A stretch of DNA of 64,000 nt. Source: Phenylobacterium sp. (GTDB taxonomy: Bacteria; Pseudomonadota; Alphaproteobacteria; Caulobacterales; Caulobacteraceae). Under the pieces are notes generated by a model. The model was given only the letters and a program-made list of their open reading frames with translations. It made no database searches and was not told the origin of the DNA. The DNA is taken from NCBI RefSeq assembly GCF_016124325.1, contig NZ_WGNY01000008.1, positions 124,001 to 188,000 on the forward strand, given 5' to 3'. Shown one piece after another: positions 24,237 through 32,277 of this stretch; within the stretch, counting starts at the first letter, position 1, and each line of letters begins with the position of its first letter. Made by a program: the position numbers and the translations under genes.

Positions 24237-25382
24237 TCAGAGCAGCCCCAGGGCCTCCCACATGGCCATGGCCAGGCCCAGGCCGCGCACGTCGCCCTGC
24301 GTCGTGCCGGCCATCTTGTTCATGGCGTAGCCGAAGCTGGTGCGGGCATCCATGTCGATGATGGCCAGCGAGCCGCCGTAACCGCCCCAGTAGATGGTGT
24401 TGGGGTTGGGCAGGGGCAGCAGGCCGCCCGACAGCCCGAAGCCCATGCCGTAGCGCGCCGGCGTTCCCAGGATCAGGTCCTGGCCCTCGATCTGCAGCTC
24501 CAGCGCCTTGCGGCAGCCGGCCTCCGACAGGAAGCGCTTGCCCTTGGCCACCCCGCCGTTGGCCAGGATGGCGTGGACCTCGGCGATGCCGCGGGCGTTG
24601 GCCGTGCCGCCGGCCGCGGGAATCTCGGCGCCCCGCCAGGCCCGGGTGCGCGTTGCCAGCACGTCGACACCCGGGTTGTTGGACATGTTGGCCTGGATCT
24701 CGGTCTGGCCCCCACCCTCGCCGATGGCGGCCCCCGGCGGCGGCGGGATCAGGTCGGCGACCCGGCCGTCTTCCGAGGCCGGCAGGCCGATCCAGAAGTC
24801 GGCGCCCAGCGGCTCGGCGATCTCCTCGCGGAACACCGTGCCCACCGTGCGCCCGGTGATCCGGCGGATCACCTCGCCCACCAGATAGCCCTGGGTGATG
24901 GCGTGGTAGCCCGGTGCGGTCCCCGGCTCCCAGAACGGCGCCTGGGCGGCCAGCAGGCTGACGCACTTGTCCCAGTCGTAGAGGTCGTCCTTGGAGATCT
25001 TCTCCTTCCAGCCCGACAGCCCCGACGCGTGGCTCATCAGGTGGCTGACCTTCACGCGGTCCTTCCCGTTCGCCGCGAACTCGGGCCAGTACTTCGCCAC
25101 CGGCGCGTCGAAATCGAGGTCGCCACGGTCGGCGATCATCAGCGCGGTCAGCGCCGTCACCGTCTTGGTCGTCGAATAGACGTTGATGATCGTGTCGCGG
25201 GTCCAGGGCCGGGTCTTGGCCTCGTCGGCGAAGCCGCCCCAGAGGTCGACGACGATCTCGCCCTCCACCGTGGCGCAGAACGCCGCGCCCACGTCGGCGC
25301 CATTGTCGAGGTTGCCCTCGAAGGTCGTGCGCACGCCCGCGTAGCGGTCGTGGACGTGTCCCTGCACGGATCCGTCGGCCAT
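24237..25382 (-). CDS. beta-lactamase-family serine hydrolase (EstB-like esterase)
   Basis: The 381-residue protein is a class C beta-lactamase-fold serine hydrolase. The nucleophile motif is S70-T-T-K73 (INVYSTTKTVTALT), with the second motif Tyr in PGYHAITQGYLVGEVIRR and a late GGYGGSLAIIDM segment in place of the KTG box. There is no signal peptide, in line with cytoplasmic esterases of this type. GGGGGAAACGAC precedes the ATG at 25382. The gene lies 11 bases downstream of the acyl-CoA dehydrogenase pair on the same strand and may share their transcript. Ester or lactone hydrolysis linked to acyl-CoA breakdown is plausible; beta-lactam hydrolysis is less likely. Confidence 0.87.
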   Translation of the reverse strand: MADGSVQGHVHDRYAGVRTTFEGNLDNGADVGAAFCATVEGEIVVDLWGGFADEAKTRPWTRDTIINVYSTTKTVTALTALMIADRGDLDFDAPVAKYWPEFAANGKDRVKVSHLMSHASGLSGWKEKISKDDLYDWDKCVSLLAAQAPFWEPGTAPGYHAITQGYLVGEVIRRITGRTVGTVFREEIAEPLGADFWIGLPASEDGRVADLIPPPPGAAIGEGGGQTEIQANMSNNPGVDVLATRTRAWRGAEIPAAGGTANARGIAEVHAILANGGVAKGKRFLSEAGCRKALELQIEGQDLILGTPARYGMGFGLSGGLLPLPNPNTIYWGGYGGSLAIIDMDARTSFGYAMNKMAGTTQGDVRGLGLAMAMWEALGLL

Positions 25383-25393
25383 GTCGTTTCCCC

Positions 25394-26470
25394 CTATGCC
25401 GGTATCAGGCCCTGTAGCCTGGCGGCGGTTTCCCTCACCCGTTCCGGCCCGCCCAGCAACTGGCGGTTCTGGCCGATGCGCTTGAACCAGTAGTGCAGCC
25501 CCAGCAGGTCCGTCATCCCGATCCCGCCGTGCACCTCGGTCGCCGTGCGCGCCACGAAGCGGCCGATCTCCGACAGGTGCGCCTTGGCGTGGGCCGCCAT
25601 CAGCGGCGCCTCGTCGGGCGCGTGGTCGAAGGCGTAGGCGGCGTACCAGACCAGTGCGCGCGCCGGCTCCAGCTCGGCGGCCATCTCCGCGCACAGGTGC
25701 TTGACCGCCTGGAAGCTGCCGATGGTGCGGCCGAACTGCTTGCGCTCCTTGGCGTAGGCCACGGCCTTGTCCAGCATCGCCTGGGCCGCGCCGAGCGTGT
25801 CGGCCGCCAGCATCACCCAGGCCGCGTCGCGCAGCCGCTCAAGCGCCTGGTTCGAGGCCAGGGCTTCGGCCGGTGTGTCGCGGAAGGTCAGCTCGCCCAG
25901 CCGCCGGGTCGCGTCGATGCTGGGCATGATCTCGGCGGTTTCGGCCGCCGCCGCCAGGTGCAGCGCGCCCTTGCGGTCGGCCACCACGATCAGGTCGGCG
26001 CCCGGGGCGTCCAGGGCGAACAGCGACTTGCCGGTCAGCCGGCCGCCGTCCGCGCTTACGCCCGCCCCCTCGCGCGCGCCGGCGATGGGCTCGGAGATCG
26101 CCGCCCCCGCCACCGCCTCGCCGGACGCCAGCTTCGGCAGCCAGCGCGACCGCTGCTCGTCCGACCCGGCCAGCGTCAGCGCCAGCGGCGCCAGCACCGC
26201 CGAGCCCAGGAATGGCGTCGGCGCCACCACGCGACCCAGCGCCTCGGCCGCCAGCGCCGCCTCCAGCAGCCCCAGGCCCAGGCCGCCATGCTCCTCGGGA
26301 ACCATCAGGCCCGGCAGGCCCAGCTCGGCCAGGCCCGCCCAGATGTCCGGGGCGGAACAGGCGTCGGAATCGGCGAACCGCCGCACCCGGTCCAGCGGCG
26401 AAAGGTCGGCCAGGGCCTTGTTCAGGCTGTCCTGCAGCAGGGTCTGGTCTTCGGAGAGCGCGAACCGCAT
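25394..26470 (-). CDS. acyl-CoA dehydrogenase (second of a pair)
   Basis: The 358-residue protein has the acyl-CoA dehydrogenase layout: an N-terminal helical domain (FALSEDQTLLQDSLNKAL, LGLPGLMVPEEHGGLGLG), a middle beta domain (GAAISEPIAGAREGAGV) and a C-terminal helical domain (KQFGRTIGSFQAVKHLCAEM, VHGGIGMTDLLGLHYWFKR). Its ATG follows immediately on the stop of the preceding dehydrogenase gene (TGA at 26471), so the two are coupled and may form a heteromer, as paired short ACADs in steroid and branched-acid catabolism do. It is a member of the FadE-like group with a relaxed catalytic-base region; the active partner may be the other subunit (inference). Confidence 0.88.
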   Translation of the reverse strand: MRFALSEDQTLLQDSLNKALADLSPLDRVRRFADSDACSAPDIWAGLAELGLPGLMVPEEHGGLGLGLLEAALAAEALGRVVAPTPFLGSAVLAPLALTLAGSDEQRSRWLPKLASGEAVAGAAISEPIAGAREGAGVSADGGRLTGKSLFALDAPGADLIVVADRKGALHLAAAAETAEIMPSIDATRRLGELTFRDTPAEALASNQALERLRDAAWVMLAADTLGAAQAMLDKAVAYAKERKQFGRTIGSFQAVKHLCAEMAAELEPARALVWYAAYAFDHAPDEAPLMAAHAKAHLSEIGRFVARTATEVHGGIGMTDLLGLHYWFKRIGQNRQLLGGPERVRETAARLQGLIPA

Positions 26471-27637
26471 TCAGGCCTCCACCGCCTTGGGCTCGCGCGG
26501 CATGCCGAGGCCCCGCTCCGAGATGATGTTCTTCTGGATCTGGGCGGTGCCGCCGCCGATGATCAGCCCCAGGTCGAACATGTAGTTCCGCTGCCAGTTC
26601 CCCTTGGCCCGCAGGTGCGGCCCGTCGTGGTAGAGGATGCCCAGTTCGCCCAGGGCGTCGATGGCCAGCGCCGCCACCTGGTGGTTCAGCTCGCAGCCCT
26701 GCAGCTTGACGATCATCCGCGCCAGGCCGGCCGTCTCGTCGGTCATGGTGCGCAGGCCGTTGAACTTCATCGAGAAGACCCGCGCCTGGAGCTGCATCAG
26801 CCGGTCGCGGAAGACCGGATTGTCGATGATCCGCTGGCCGTCGACCGTCTCGCTCGCCATCAACTCGATCAGGGCCTTCAGCCGCGCCTCGGTGGCGTTG
26901 GGATCGCCCAGCATCCCGCGTTCGTGCTTCAGCGTCGTGTTGGCGACGAACCAGCCGCGGCCGCGCCCGCCCACCACATTGGCCTTGGGCACGCGCACAT
27001 CGGTGAAGAACACCTCGTTGAACTCCGCGTGGCCGGTCATGGTCTTCAGCGGCCGCACCTCGATCCCCGGCGTATCCATCGGGAAGAGGATGTAGCTGAT
27101 GCCCTCGTGCTTCGGCTTGTCGGGCTCGGTGCGCACCAGGCAGAACATCATCTGCGCCTGGGCCGCGGTGCTGGTCCAGATTTTCGACCCCGAGATCAGG
27201 AAGTCGTCGCCGTCCTCCACCGCGCGGGTCTGCAGGCTCGCCAGGTCCGACCCGGCGCCGGGTTCGGAATAGCCCTGGCACCAGAGGATGTCGCCATTGA
27301 GCGTCGGCGGGATCCAGCGCGTCTTCTGTTCCTCCGAGCCCACCTCCAGCAGGGTCGGGACCAGCATCGAGATCCCCTGCCCGGCCATGCCGCGCGGGGC
27401 GTTGGCGTCGATGAAGGCCTCGGCGATGATCCGCGACTTCAGGATGTCGGGCTCGGCGCCATAGCCGCCATAGGCCTTGGGGATCGTGCGCGCCGCATAG
27501 CCGTTGGCGATCAGCAGCTTCTGCCACGCCTTGGGGTCCTTCGGCGCGCCGGCCTCGTACTCGTCCGCGTGCGCCGCCAGGAAGCCCCGCACCTCCTCGC
27601 GGAAGGCCGCCAGTTCAGGCGTGAGCGTCAGGTCCAT
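26471..27637 (-). CDS. acyl-CoA dehydrogenase (first of a pair)
   Basis: This 388-residue flavoenzyme begins MDLTLTPELAAFREEVRGFL. It shows the FAD-binding middle segment WCQGYSEPGAGSDLASLQTRA (ACAD signature 1), then KIWTSTAAQAQMMFCLVRT, and the C-terminal DLGLIIGGGTAQIQKNIISERGLG, where the family's Gly-rich flavin-adenine segment sits. The ATG at 27637 is chosen because upstream codons run into the divergent promoter region. It directly precedes and is coupled to the second dehydrogenase gene. It should introduce an alpha-beta double bond into an acyl-CoA, passing electrons to ETF. The substrate could be branched or cyclic, judging by the paired arrangement (inference). Confidence 0.9.
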   Translation of the reverse strand: MDLTLTPELAAFREEVRGFLAAHADEYEAGAPKDPKAWQKLLIANGYAARTIPKAYGGYGAEPDILKSRIIAEAFIDANAPRGMAGQGISMLVPTLLEVGSEEQKTRWIPPTLNGDILWCQGYSEPGAGSDLASLQTRAVEDGDDFLISGSKIWTSTAAQAQMMFCLVRTEPDKPKHEGISYILFPMDTPGIEVRPLKTMTGHAEFNEVFFTDVRVPKANVVGGRGRGWFVANTTLKHERGMLGDPNATEARLKALIELMASETVDGQRIIDNPVFRDRLMQLQARVFSMKFNGLRTMTDETAGLARMIVKLQGCELNHQVAALAIDALGELGILYHDGPHLRAKGNWQRNYMFDLGLIIGGGTAQIQKNIISERGLGMPREPKAVEA

Positions 27638-27743
27638 GGCCCGCCCCGTCTCGCTTCTCGTTTCCTCATATGGCAGTGCATCGCCTTTCGACCGCCGAAG
27701 CAACGGCGCCGCGACGTAAGCCGCGCGCCCGAAGGAGACGCCG

Positions 27744-29090
27744 ATGAACAAGCTCTGGCCGGCCGCCGCAGCCGCGCTCTGCCTCTCCGCCTGCGCCCAG
27801 CCCGGCTCGGACGATCCCCTCGCCGGCTTTGGGCCGAACCCGAGGCTGCCGGCGCCCCGGCACAGCCTCATCCCCATGGTCGGGATTCCGAAGGTGGTCG
27901 GCTGGACGCGCGACGCCGCCCCGCGCGCGCCGGCGGGCTTCACGGTGACCCGCTTCGCCCAGGGCCTCGACCACGCGCGCTGGCTCTACGTCCTGCCGAA
28001 CGGCGACGTGCTGGCGTCTGAATCCGCCTCCGAACCCAGCGAGGCCGACGTCAACAGCCAGGGGATCAAGGGCTTCTTCGCCAAGATGCTGATGAAGAAC
28101 GTCGGCTCCGCCCGGAAGAGCCCGGACAAGATCGTCCTGCTGCGCGACACCGACGGCGACGGCGTGGCCGAGACCAGCGCTATCTTCGCCCACGAGGGCC
28201 TGCACCAGCCCTTCGGCATGACCCTGGTGGGCGGCAAGCTCTACGTCGCCAACTCCGACGGCGTGGTCGCCTTCGACTATGTGGACGGCCAGACCCAGGC
28301 CTCCGGCCCGCCCGTCAAGGTGTTCGACCTGCCCGGCGGGCCGATCAACCACCACTGGACCAAGAACGTCGTGGCCAGCCCCGACGGGACCAAGCTCTAC
28401 GCCACGGTCGGCTCCAACTCGAACATCGGCGAGAACGGCATGGAAGCCGAGACCGGACGCGCCGCCATCTGGGTCTACGACATCGCCTCGGGCCAGGCGC
28501 GGGTCTTCGCCAGCGGCATCCGCAACCCCAACGGCATCGATTTCGAGCCGACGACCGGCGCGATGTGGACGGTCTCCAACGAGCGCGACGAGATCGGCCC
28601 CGACCTGCCGCCCGACTATCTCACCAGCGTCAGGGACGGCGGCTTCTACGGCTGGCCCTACAGCTACTGGGGCAAGCACGTGGACGACCGCGTGAAGCCG
28701 CAGAAGCCCGACCTCGTGGCCAAGGCCATCGCGCCCGACTACGGCGTGGGCGCCCACACCGCCGCCCTGGGCCTGACCTTCTACAGGGCCGACGCCTTCC
28801 CCGCTCACTACCGGGGCGGCGCCTTCATCGGCCAGCACGGCTCGTGGAACCGCCAGCCGCTCAACGGCTACCGGGTGGTCTTCGTACCCTTCGCCGATGG
28901 CAAGCCGCAGACGCCGGCCGAGGTGTTCCTCACCGGCTTTCTGAACGCGGAAGACGAAATCCAGGGCCGCCCGGTCGGCGTGGTCGTCGACAGGTCGGGC
29001 GCCCTGCTGGTGGCCGACGACGTGGGCGGGATCGTCTGGCGCGTCGCGCCGGCCAAGCCCGCCCCGTCCGAGGGGCCTAGCCCATCTTGA
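27744..29090 (+). CDS. sorbosone-dehydrogenase-like beta-propeller lipoprotein
   Basis: The 448-residue protein starts with a lipoprotein signal: hydrophobic core followed by lipobox LSAC, giving Cys17 as the lipidated residue. The rest is a beta-propeller of the glucose/sorbosone dehydrogenase family, with GFTVTRFAQGLDHARWLYVL, LHQPFGMTLVGGKLYVAN, FASGIRNPNGIDFEPTTG and FIGQHGSWNRQPLNGYRVV. Many relatives use PQQ and feed electrons to the respiratory chain, but cofactor binding is not proven here. An ATG with GGAG upstream is used. It diverges from the acyl-CoA dehydrogenase gene and its last 14 bases overlap the convergent VOC gene. It probably faces the periplasm and oxidises a sugar or aldose. 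Confidence 0.85.
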   Translation: MNKLWPAAAAALCLSACAQPGSDDPLAGFGPNPRLPAPRHSLIPMVGIPKVVGWTRDAAPRAPAGFTVTRFAQGLDHARWLYVLPNGDVLASESASEPSEADVNSQGIKGFFAKMLMKNVGSARKSPDKIVLLRDTDGDGVAETSAIFAHEGLHQPFGMTLVGGKLYVANSDGVVAFDYVDGQTQASGPPVKVFDLPGGPINHHWTKNVVASPDGTKLYATVGSNSNIGENGMEAETGRAAIWVYDIASGQARVFASGIRNPNGIDFEPTTGAMWTVSNERDEIGPDLPPDYLTSVRDGGFYGWPYSYWGKHVDDRVKPQKPDLVAKAIAPDYGVGAHTAALGLTFYRADAFPAHYRGGAFIGQHGSWNRQPLNGYRVVFVPFADGKPQTPAEVFLTGFLNAEDEIQGRPVGVVVDRSGALLVADDVGGIVWRVAPAKPAPSEGPSPS

Positions 29091-29448
29091 AGACGCAGAT
29101 CTTGTTGCCGTCGAGATCGCGGAAATAGGCCCCGTAGAAGTTGTCGGTGCGCGCGCCCGGCGCGCCTTCGTCGGCGCCGCCGGCGGCCAGGGCCGCGGCG
29201 TGCGCGGCGTCGACGGCTTCCTTGGTCGCGGCCGGGAAGCCGAACATGCTGCCGTTGCCGCACGAGGCGGTCTTCTCGTCGTAGGGCTTGCACACGGCGA
29301 CCATGCCCGGCGCGGCCTTGCTGCCGTAGAACTGCATGCGGTCGCCCATGGCGAAGGTGCGCTGGCCGCCCAGGGCGGCGAACACGGCGTCGTAGAACTT
29401 GGTGGCGTTGTCGAGGTTGTTGGTGCCGATGGTGGCGTAGCCGATCAT
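29077..29448 (-). CDS. VOC-family (glyoxalase/bleomycin resistance-like) protein
   Basis: The 123-residue single-domain protein starts MIGYATIGTNNLDNATKFYD and ends FRDLDGNKICVFKMG, the two halves of a VOC betaalphabetabetabeta module. AGGGGATACCC precedes the ATG at 29448. The usual first His of glyoxalases is absent at the start of the first strand (GYATIG), so metal binding is uncertain; it may be a ligand-binding or non-metal relative. Its 3' end overlaps the convergent sorbosone dehydrogenase-like gene by 14 bases. No partner suggests a substrate. Confidence 0.8.
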   Translation of the reverse strand: MIGYATIGTNNLDNATKFYDAVFAALGGQRTFAMGDRMQFYGSKAAPGMVAVCKPYDEKTASCGNGSMFGFPAATKEAVDAAHAAALAAGGADEGAPGARTDNFYGAYFRDLDGNKICVFKMG

Positions 29449-29490
29449 GGGTATCCCCTTCCGATGGGACGGAAGGTCTAGCCGATGACC

Positions 29491-29537
29491 TGCGCGGAAG
29501 CGCAAGCGGAGACCGCGCGATCGCGACGATCTCCGCT
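29491..29537. terminator. two hairpins between the VOC gene and a TonB receptor gene
   Basis: TGCGC-GGAA-GCGCA (29491-29504, GNRA-type loop) is followed by AGCGGAGA (29505-29512) pairing with TCTCCGCT (29530-29537). They lie immediately downstream of the minus-strand receptor stop (29552), so they may terminate that transcript. No U-tract follows. Confidence 0.4.
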
Positions 29538-29551
29538 CACAGCGCCGACGA

Positions 29552-32110
29552 TCAGCGGTAGCGCCAGACCAGCCCCACGCCCACCATCCGCGGCGCCCCG
29601 GCGATGAACGTCGGCAGGCCCAGGCTGTCGCCCGTGTTGCCCGCGTCGATGATGTAGTCCTCGCCCGTCAGGTTGGTGGCGAAGGCCTCGAACGTCAGCG
29701 GCATCGCCTCGGGCGTCCACGACACGCGCAGGTTCAAGAGGCCGTAGGCCTTCTGGACCTCGTCCTGGATGTTGTCGGCCACGAACACGTTCGGCGGCTG
29801 CTGGAAGGCGGCGCGGTCGTTGCTGTCGTCGAAATAGACCTTGGACTGCCACACGTAGCTCGGCCGCACGTCGACCTCGCCGCCCAGCAGGGCGAACCGC
29901 CACGACGCCGCCAGGGAAAGCGTGTGGTCGGGCGACAGCCGCAGGCGATTGCCGTCATAGGCGCCGCCGTCGAACCGGGCGTGGTTGAAGGCGTAGGTCG
30001 CATAGAGGTTGAGCCCCTCCGCCGCGGCCAGGTCGAGCTGGCCTTCGAAGCCGTAGGCCTTGGCCTTGCCGGCGTTGGTGGTCACGAACAGCGTCCCCCG
30101 CTGCTCGACGGTCTGGAAGTTGTCGTAGTCGTAGCGGTAGACGGCCGTGTCGACCCGCAGCCGCCGCTCGAACAGCGCCAGCTTGGCGCCGGCCTCGTAG
30201 CTGTCGACCGTCTCGGCCTTCACCGTGCTGAACCTGGCGGCCGCGCCGGGCGTCGACGGCCCGGCCGTCGCCAGCACTTCGGGCCGCCGGCCGCGCGCCA
30301 CCGAGGCGTAGAGGTTGGCGTCGGGCGAGACGGCGTAGCGGGCCACCGCGCGCCAGGTGATCCCGTCGTCCTTCAGCGACTGGGACGAGGTCTGGCCGTT
30401 GCCGGTCGTCGGCTGGAACGTAAGGCCGAACAGCGGCAGCTGGCTTTCCGGGATCGCCTGGACGATCGGCAGTTGCAGGGCGCCGATGATCGCCTGGGCC
30501 TGGGCGAGGCTCTGCGCCGTCCCGGTCGCGGCGAGCTGGGCCGCGCCGAGGGCTCCGCCCAGCACGCTGCGCCCGCCGACGACGCGCGAGCTGAACCCCG
30601 TGGTCTTGTCGTCGCGGGTGTAGCGAACGCCCGCCGACAGCTCGAGCTTCTCGGTCACGCTGATCGTGGCGTCGGCGAACAGGTCGTACGAGTCCAGGTC
30701 GCTGGTGTCGGTGGCCTCCTCGACGTGGTTCGAGCGCAGGTTGGCGGCGATGGCCGCGGCCTGGGCCGGTGTCAGCAGCAGCTTTCCGCCGCTCAGCTGG
30801 CCGACCAGCCCCTGCAGCAGGGCGCCGGTGAACGCGCGGTTGTCGAACAGCGCCGCGGGGGCCGGCGTCGTGGCCGGCAGGCCCGTGCCCGCGGCCGAAC
30901 CGCTGAGCTGGCCCGTCACCACCGCCAGCGCCATCCGTTCGTCGAACTGGAGCGGGACGCGGTGATGGTCCCTGGCCGAGAACAGGTCGCCGCCGATGAA
31001 GCCCTTCACCCGGCCGCCGTTGTCGAAGGTGATCCGCAGCTCCTGGCTCCACTGGTCGCCGTCGCCGTCGTTGAGCCCGGTCAGGATCGGCAGCGACAGG
31101 CCGTCGGGATCGAAGACCTCCTTGCTGGCGTAGTCCCGCCAGGCGGTGATCGAATCCACGCTGACGGCGTCCGACAGCCTGTACGAGACCAGGCCGGTGG
31201 CGCCGCGCACCTTGCGGTCGACGCCGAGCTTCATCCCGCCCTGGAAGTTGGCCGGCGCGGCCAGCGCCGCGGGGCTCTGCGGCGAGCGGTCGGCCAGCAC
31301 CTGGCCGGTCGCCGGGTCGGTCGGGGAATAGCCGCCGGCCTTGAACGCCGTGCCGCTCGGATGGTCCTCCTGGTAGTTGAAGATCAGGTCGGCGGTGAAC
31401 CGGTCGGTCGGCTCCCAGCGGATGGCGGCCCGCGCCGCGCCGCTGTCCACCGACTGGAAGTCCTCGCCGCCGAGCGCGTTCTTCACATAGCCGTCGCGCG
31501 TCCGGTAGCGGCCGGCGAACCGCACGGCGAGCTGGTCGCCCATCGGCATGTTCACCGCGCCTTCCATGAGCCTGTAGCTGTAGTCGCCGAGCTCGCCCCG
31601 GGCATAAGCGTCCACGCCCGCCGTCGAGGCCTTCTTCTCGATCAGGTTGACCCCGCCGATCAGAGCGCCGCGGCCGAACAGCGTCGACTGCGGCCCCTTG
31701 GCCACCTCCACGCGCTCCAGGTCGAACAGCTCGACGTACGAGCCCTGGGCCTTGGAGATCGAAACGCCGTCCTGGAACACCGAGACGCGCGCCTCGGCGA
31801 AGGCGTCGGTGGAGTCCGAGGTGATGCCGCGCATCACGAAGCCGGGGTTGTTCGGCGACTGGTCCTGCACCTTGAAGCCCGGCGTGAATTGCGACAGGCC
31901 CGCGAAGTCCTGCACGCCCAGGGCCTCGAGGCGGTCCGAGCCATAGGCCGTCAGCGACATCGGCACGTCGATGGCCTGCTGCTGCTGCTTCTGGGCGGTG
32001 ACGACGATCTCCTGGATCGCCGGGGCCTCCTCGGCGGCGGCCGCTCCGCAAACGCCGGCCAAAGCCACACTGCTCGCCGCGGCCGCCAGCCGCGCACGTG
32101 AAATGGTCAT
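29552..32110 (-). CDS. TonB-dependent outer-membrane receptor
   Basis: The 852-residue protein has a signal peptide (MTISRARLAAAASSVALAG, cleavage near AAAAEE), and IQEIVVTAQKQQQQAIDVP provides the usual TonB-box/plug lead. The plug domain includes GFKVQDQSPNNPGFVMRGI and VEVAKGPQSTLFGRGALIGGVNL. The 22-strand barrel ends in VGVGLVWRYR, with a C-terminal basic residue instead of the usual Phe or Trp. It imports a siderophore, cofactor or carbohydrate across the outer membrane; ligand unknown. No TonB or permease gene lies beside it. It is followed upstream by a second receptor gene on the same strand (167-base gap). Confidence 0.9.
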   Translation of the reverse strand: MTISRARLAAAASSVALAGVCGAAAAEEAPAIQEIVVTAQKQQQQAIDVPMSLTAYGSDRLEALGVQDFAGLSQFTPGFKVQDQSPNNPGFVMRGITSDSTDAFAEARVSVFQDGVSISKAQGSYVELFDLERVEVAKGPQSTLFGRGALIGGVNLIEKKASTAGVDAYARGELGDYSYRLMEGAVNMPMGDQLAVRFAGRYRTRDGYVKNALGGEDFQSVDSGAARAAIRWEPTDRFTADLIFNYQEDHPSGTAFKAGGYSPTDPATGQVLADRSPQSPAALAAPANFQGGMKLGVDRKVRGATGLVSYRLSDAVSVDSITAWRDYASKEVFDPDGLSLPILTGLNDGDGDQWSQELRITFDNGGRVKGFIGGDLFSARDHHRVPLQFDERMALAVVTGQLSGSAAGTGLPATTPAPAALFDNRAFTGALLQGLVGQLSGGKLLLTPAQAAAIAANLRSNHVEEATDTSDLDSYDLFADATISVTEKLELSAGVRYTRDDKTTGFSSRVVGGRSVLGGALGAAQLAATGTAQSLAQAQAIIGALQLPIVQAIPESQLPLFGLTFQPTTGNGQTSSQSLKDDGITWRAVARYAVSPDANLYASVARGRRPEVLATAGPSTPGAAARFSTVKAETVDSYEAGAKLALFERRLRVDTAVYRYDYDNFQTVEQRGTLFVTTNAGKAKAYGFEGQLDLAAAEGLNLYATYAFNHARFDGGAYDGNRLRLSPDHTLSLAASWRFALLGGEVDVRPSYVWQSKVYFDDSNDRAAFQQPPNVFVADNIQDEVQKAYGLLNLRVSWTPEAMPLTFEAFATNLTGEDYIIDAGNTGDSLGLPTFIAGAPRMVGVGLVWRYR

Positions 32111-32277
32111 CGTCTATCCCTACGCAAAGCGCGTTGGGGCCGCCCTAGCGTGGCTGCACGACGGATCGATGACGAACGGCGTTCGACTCGAGCCGATGCG
32201 TTATCGGCGATCACAAGTGAGGCGCCCGTGCATCGCTTTCCCTTACGCAGCAAGGGATTCCGGCGCTTCGGCCGGCC

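Noticed and set aside
25493..28021. 842-codon open frame on the plus strand
   Set aside because: Antisense to both acyl-CoA dehydrogenases and crossing into the sorbosone-type gene; no domain and biased composition.
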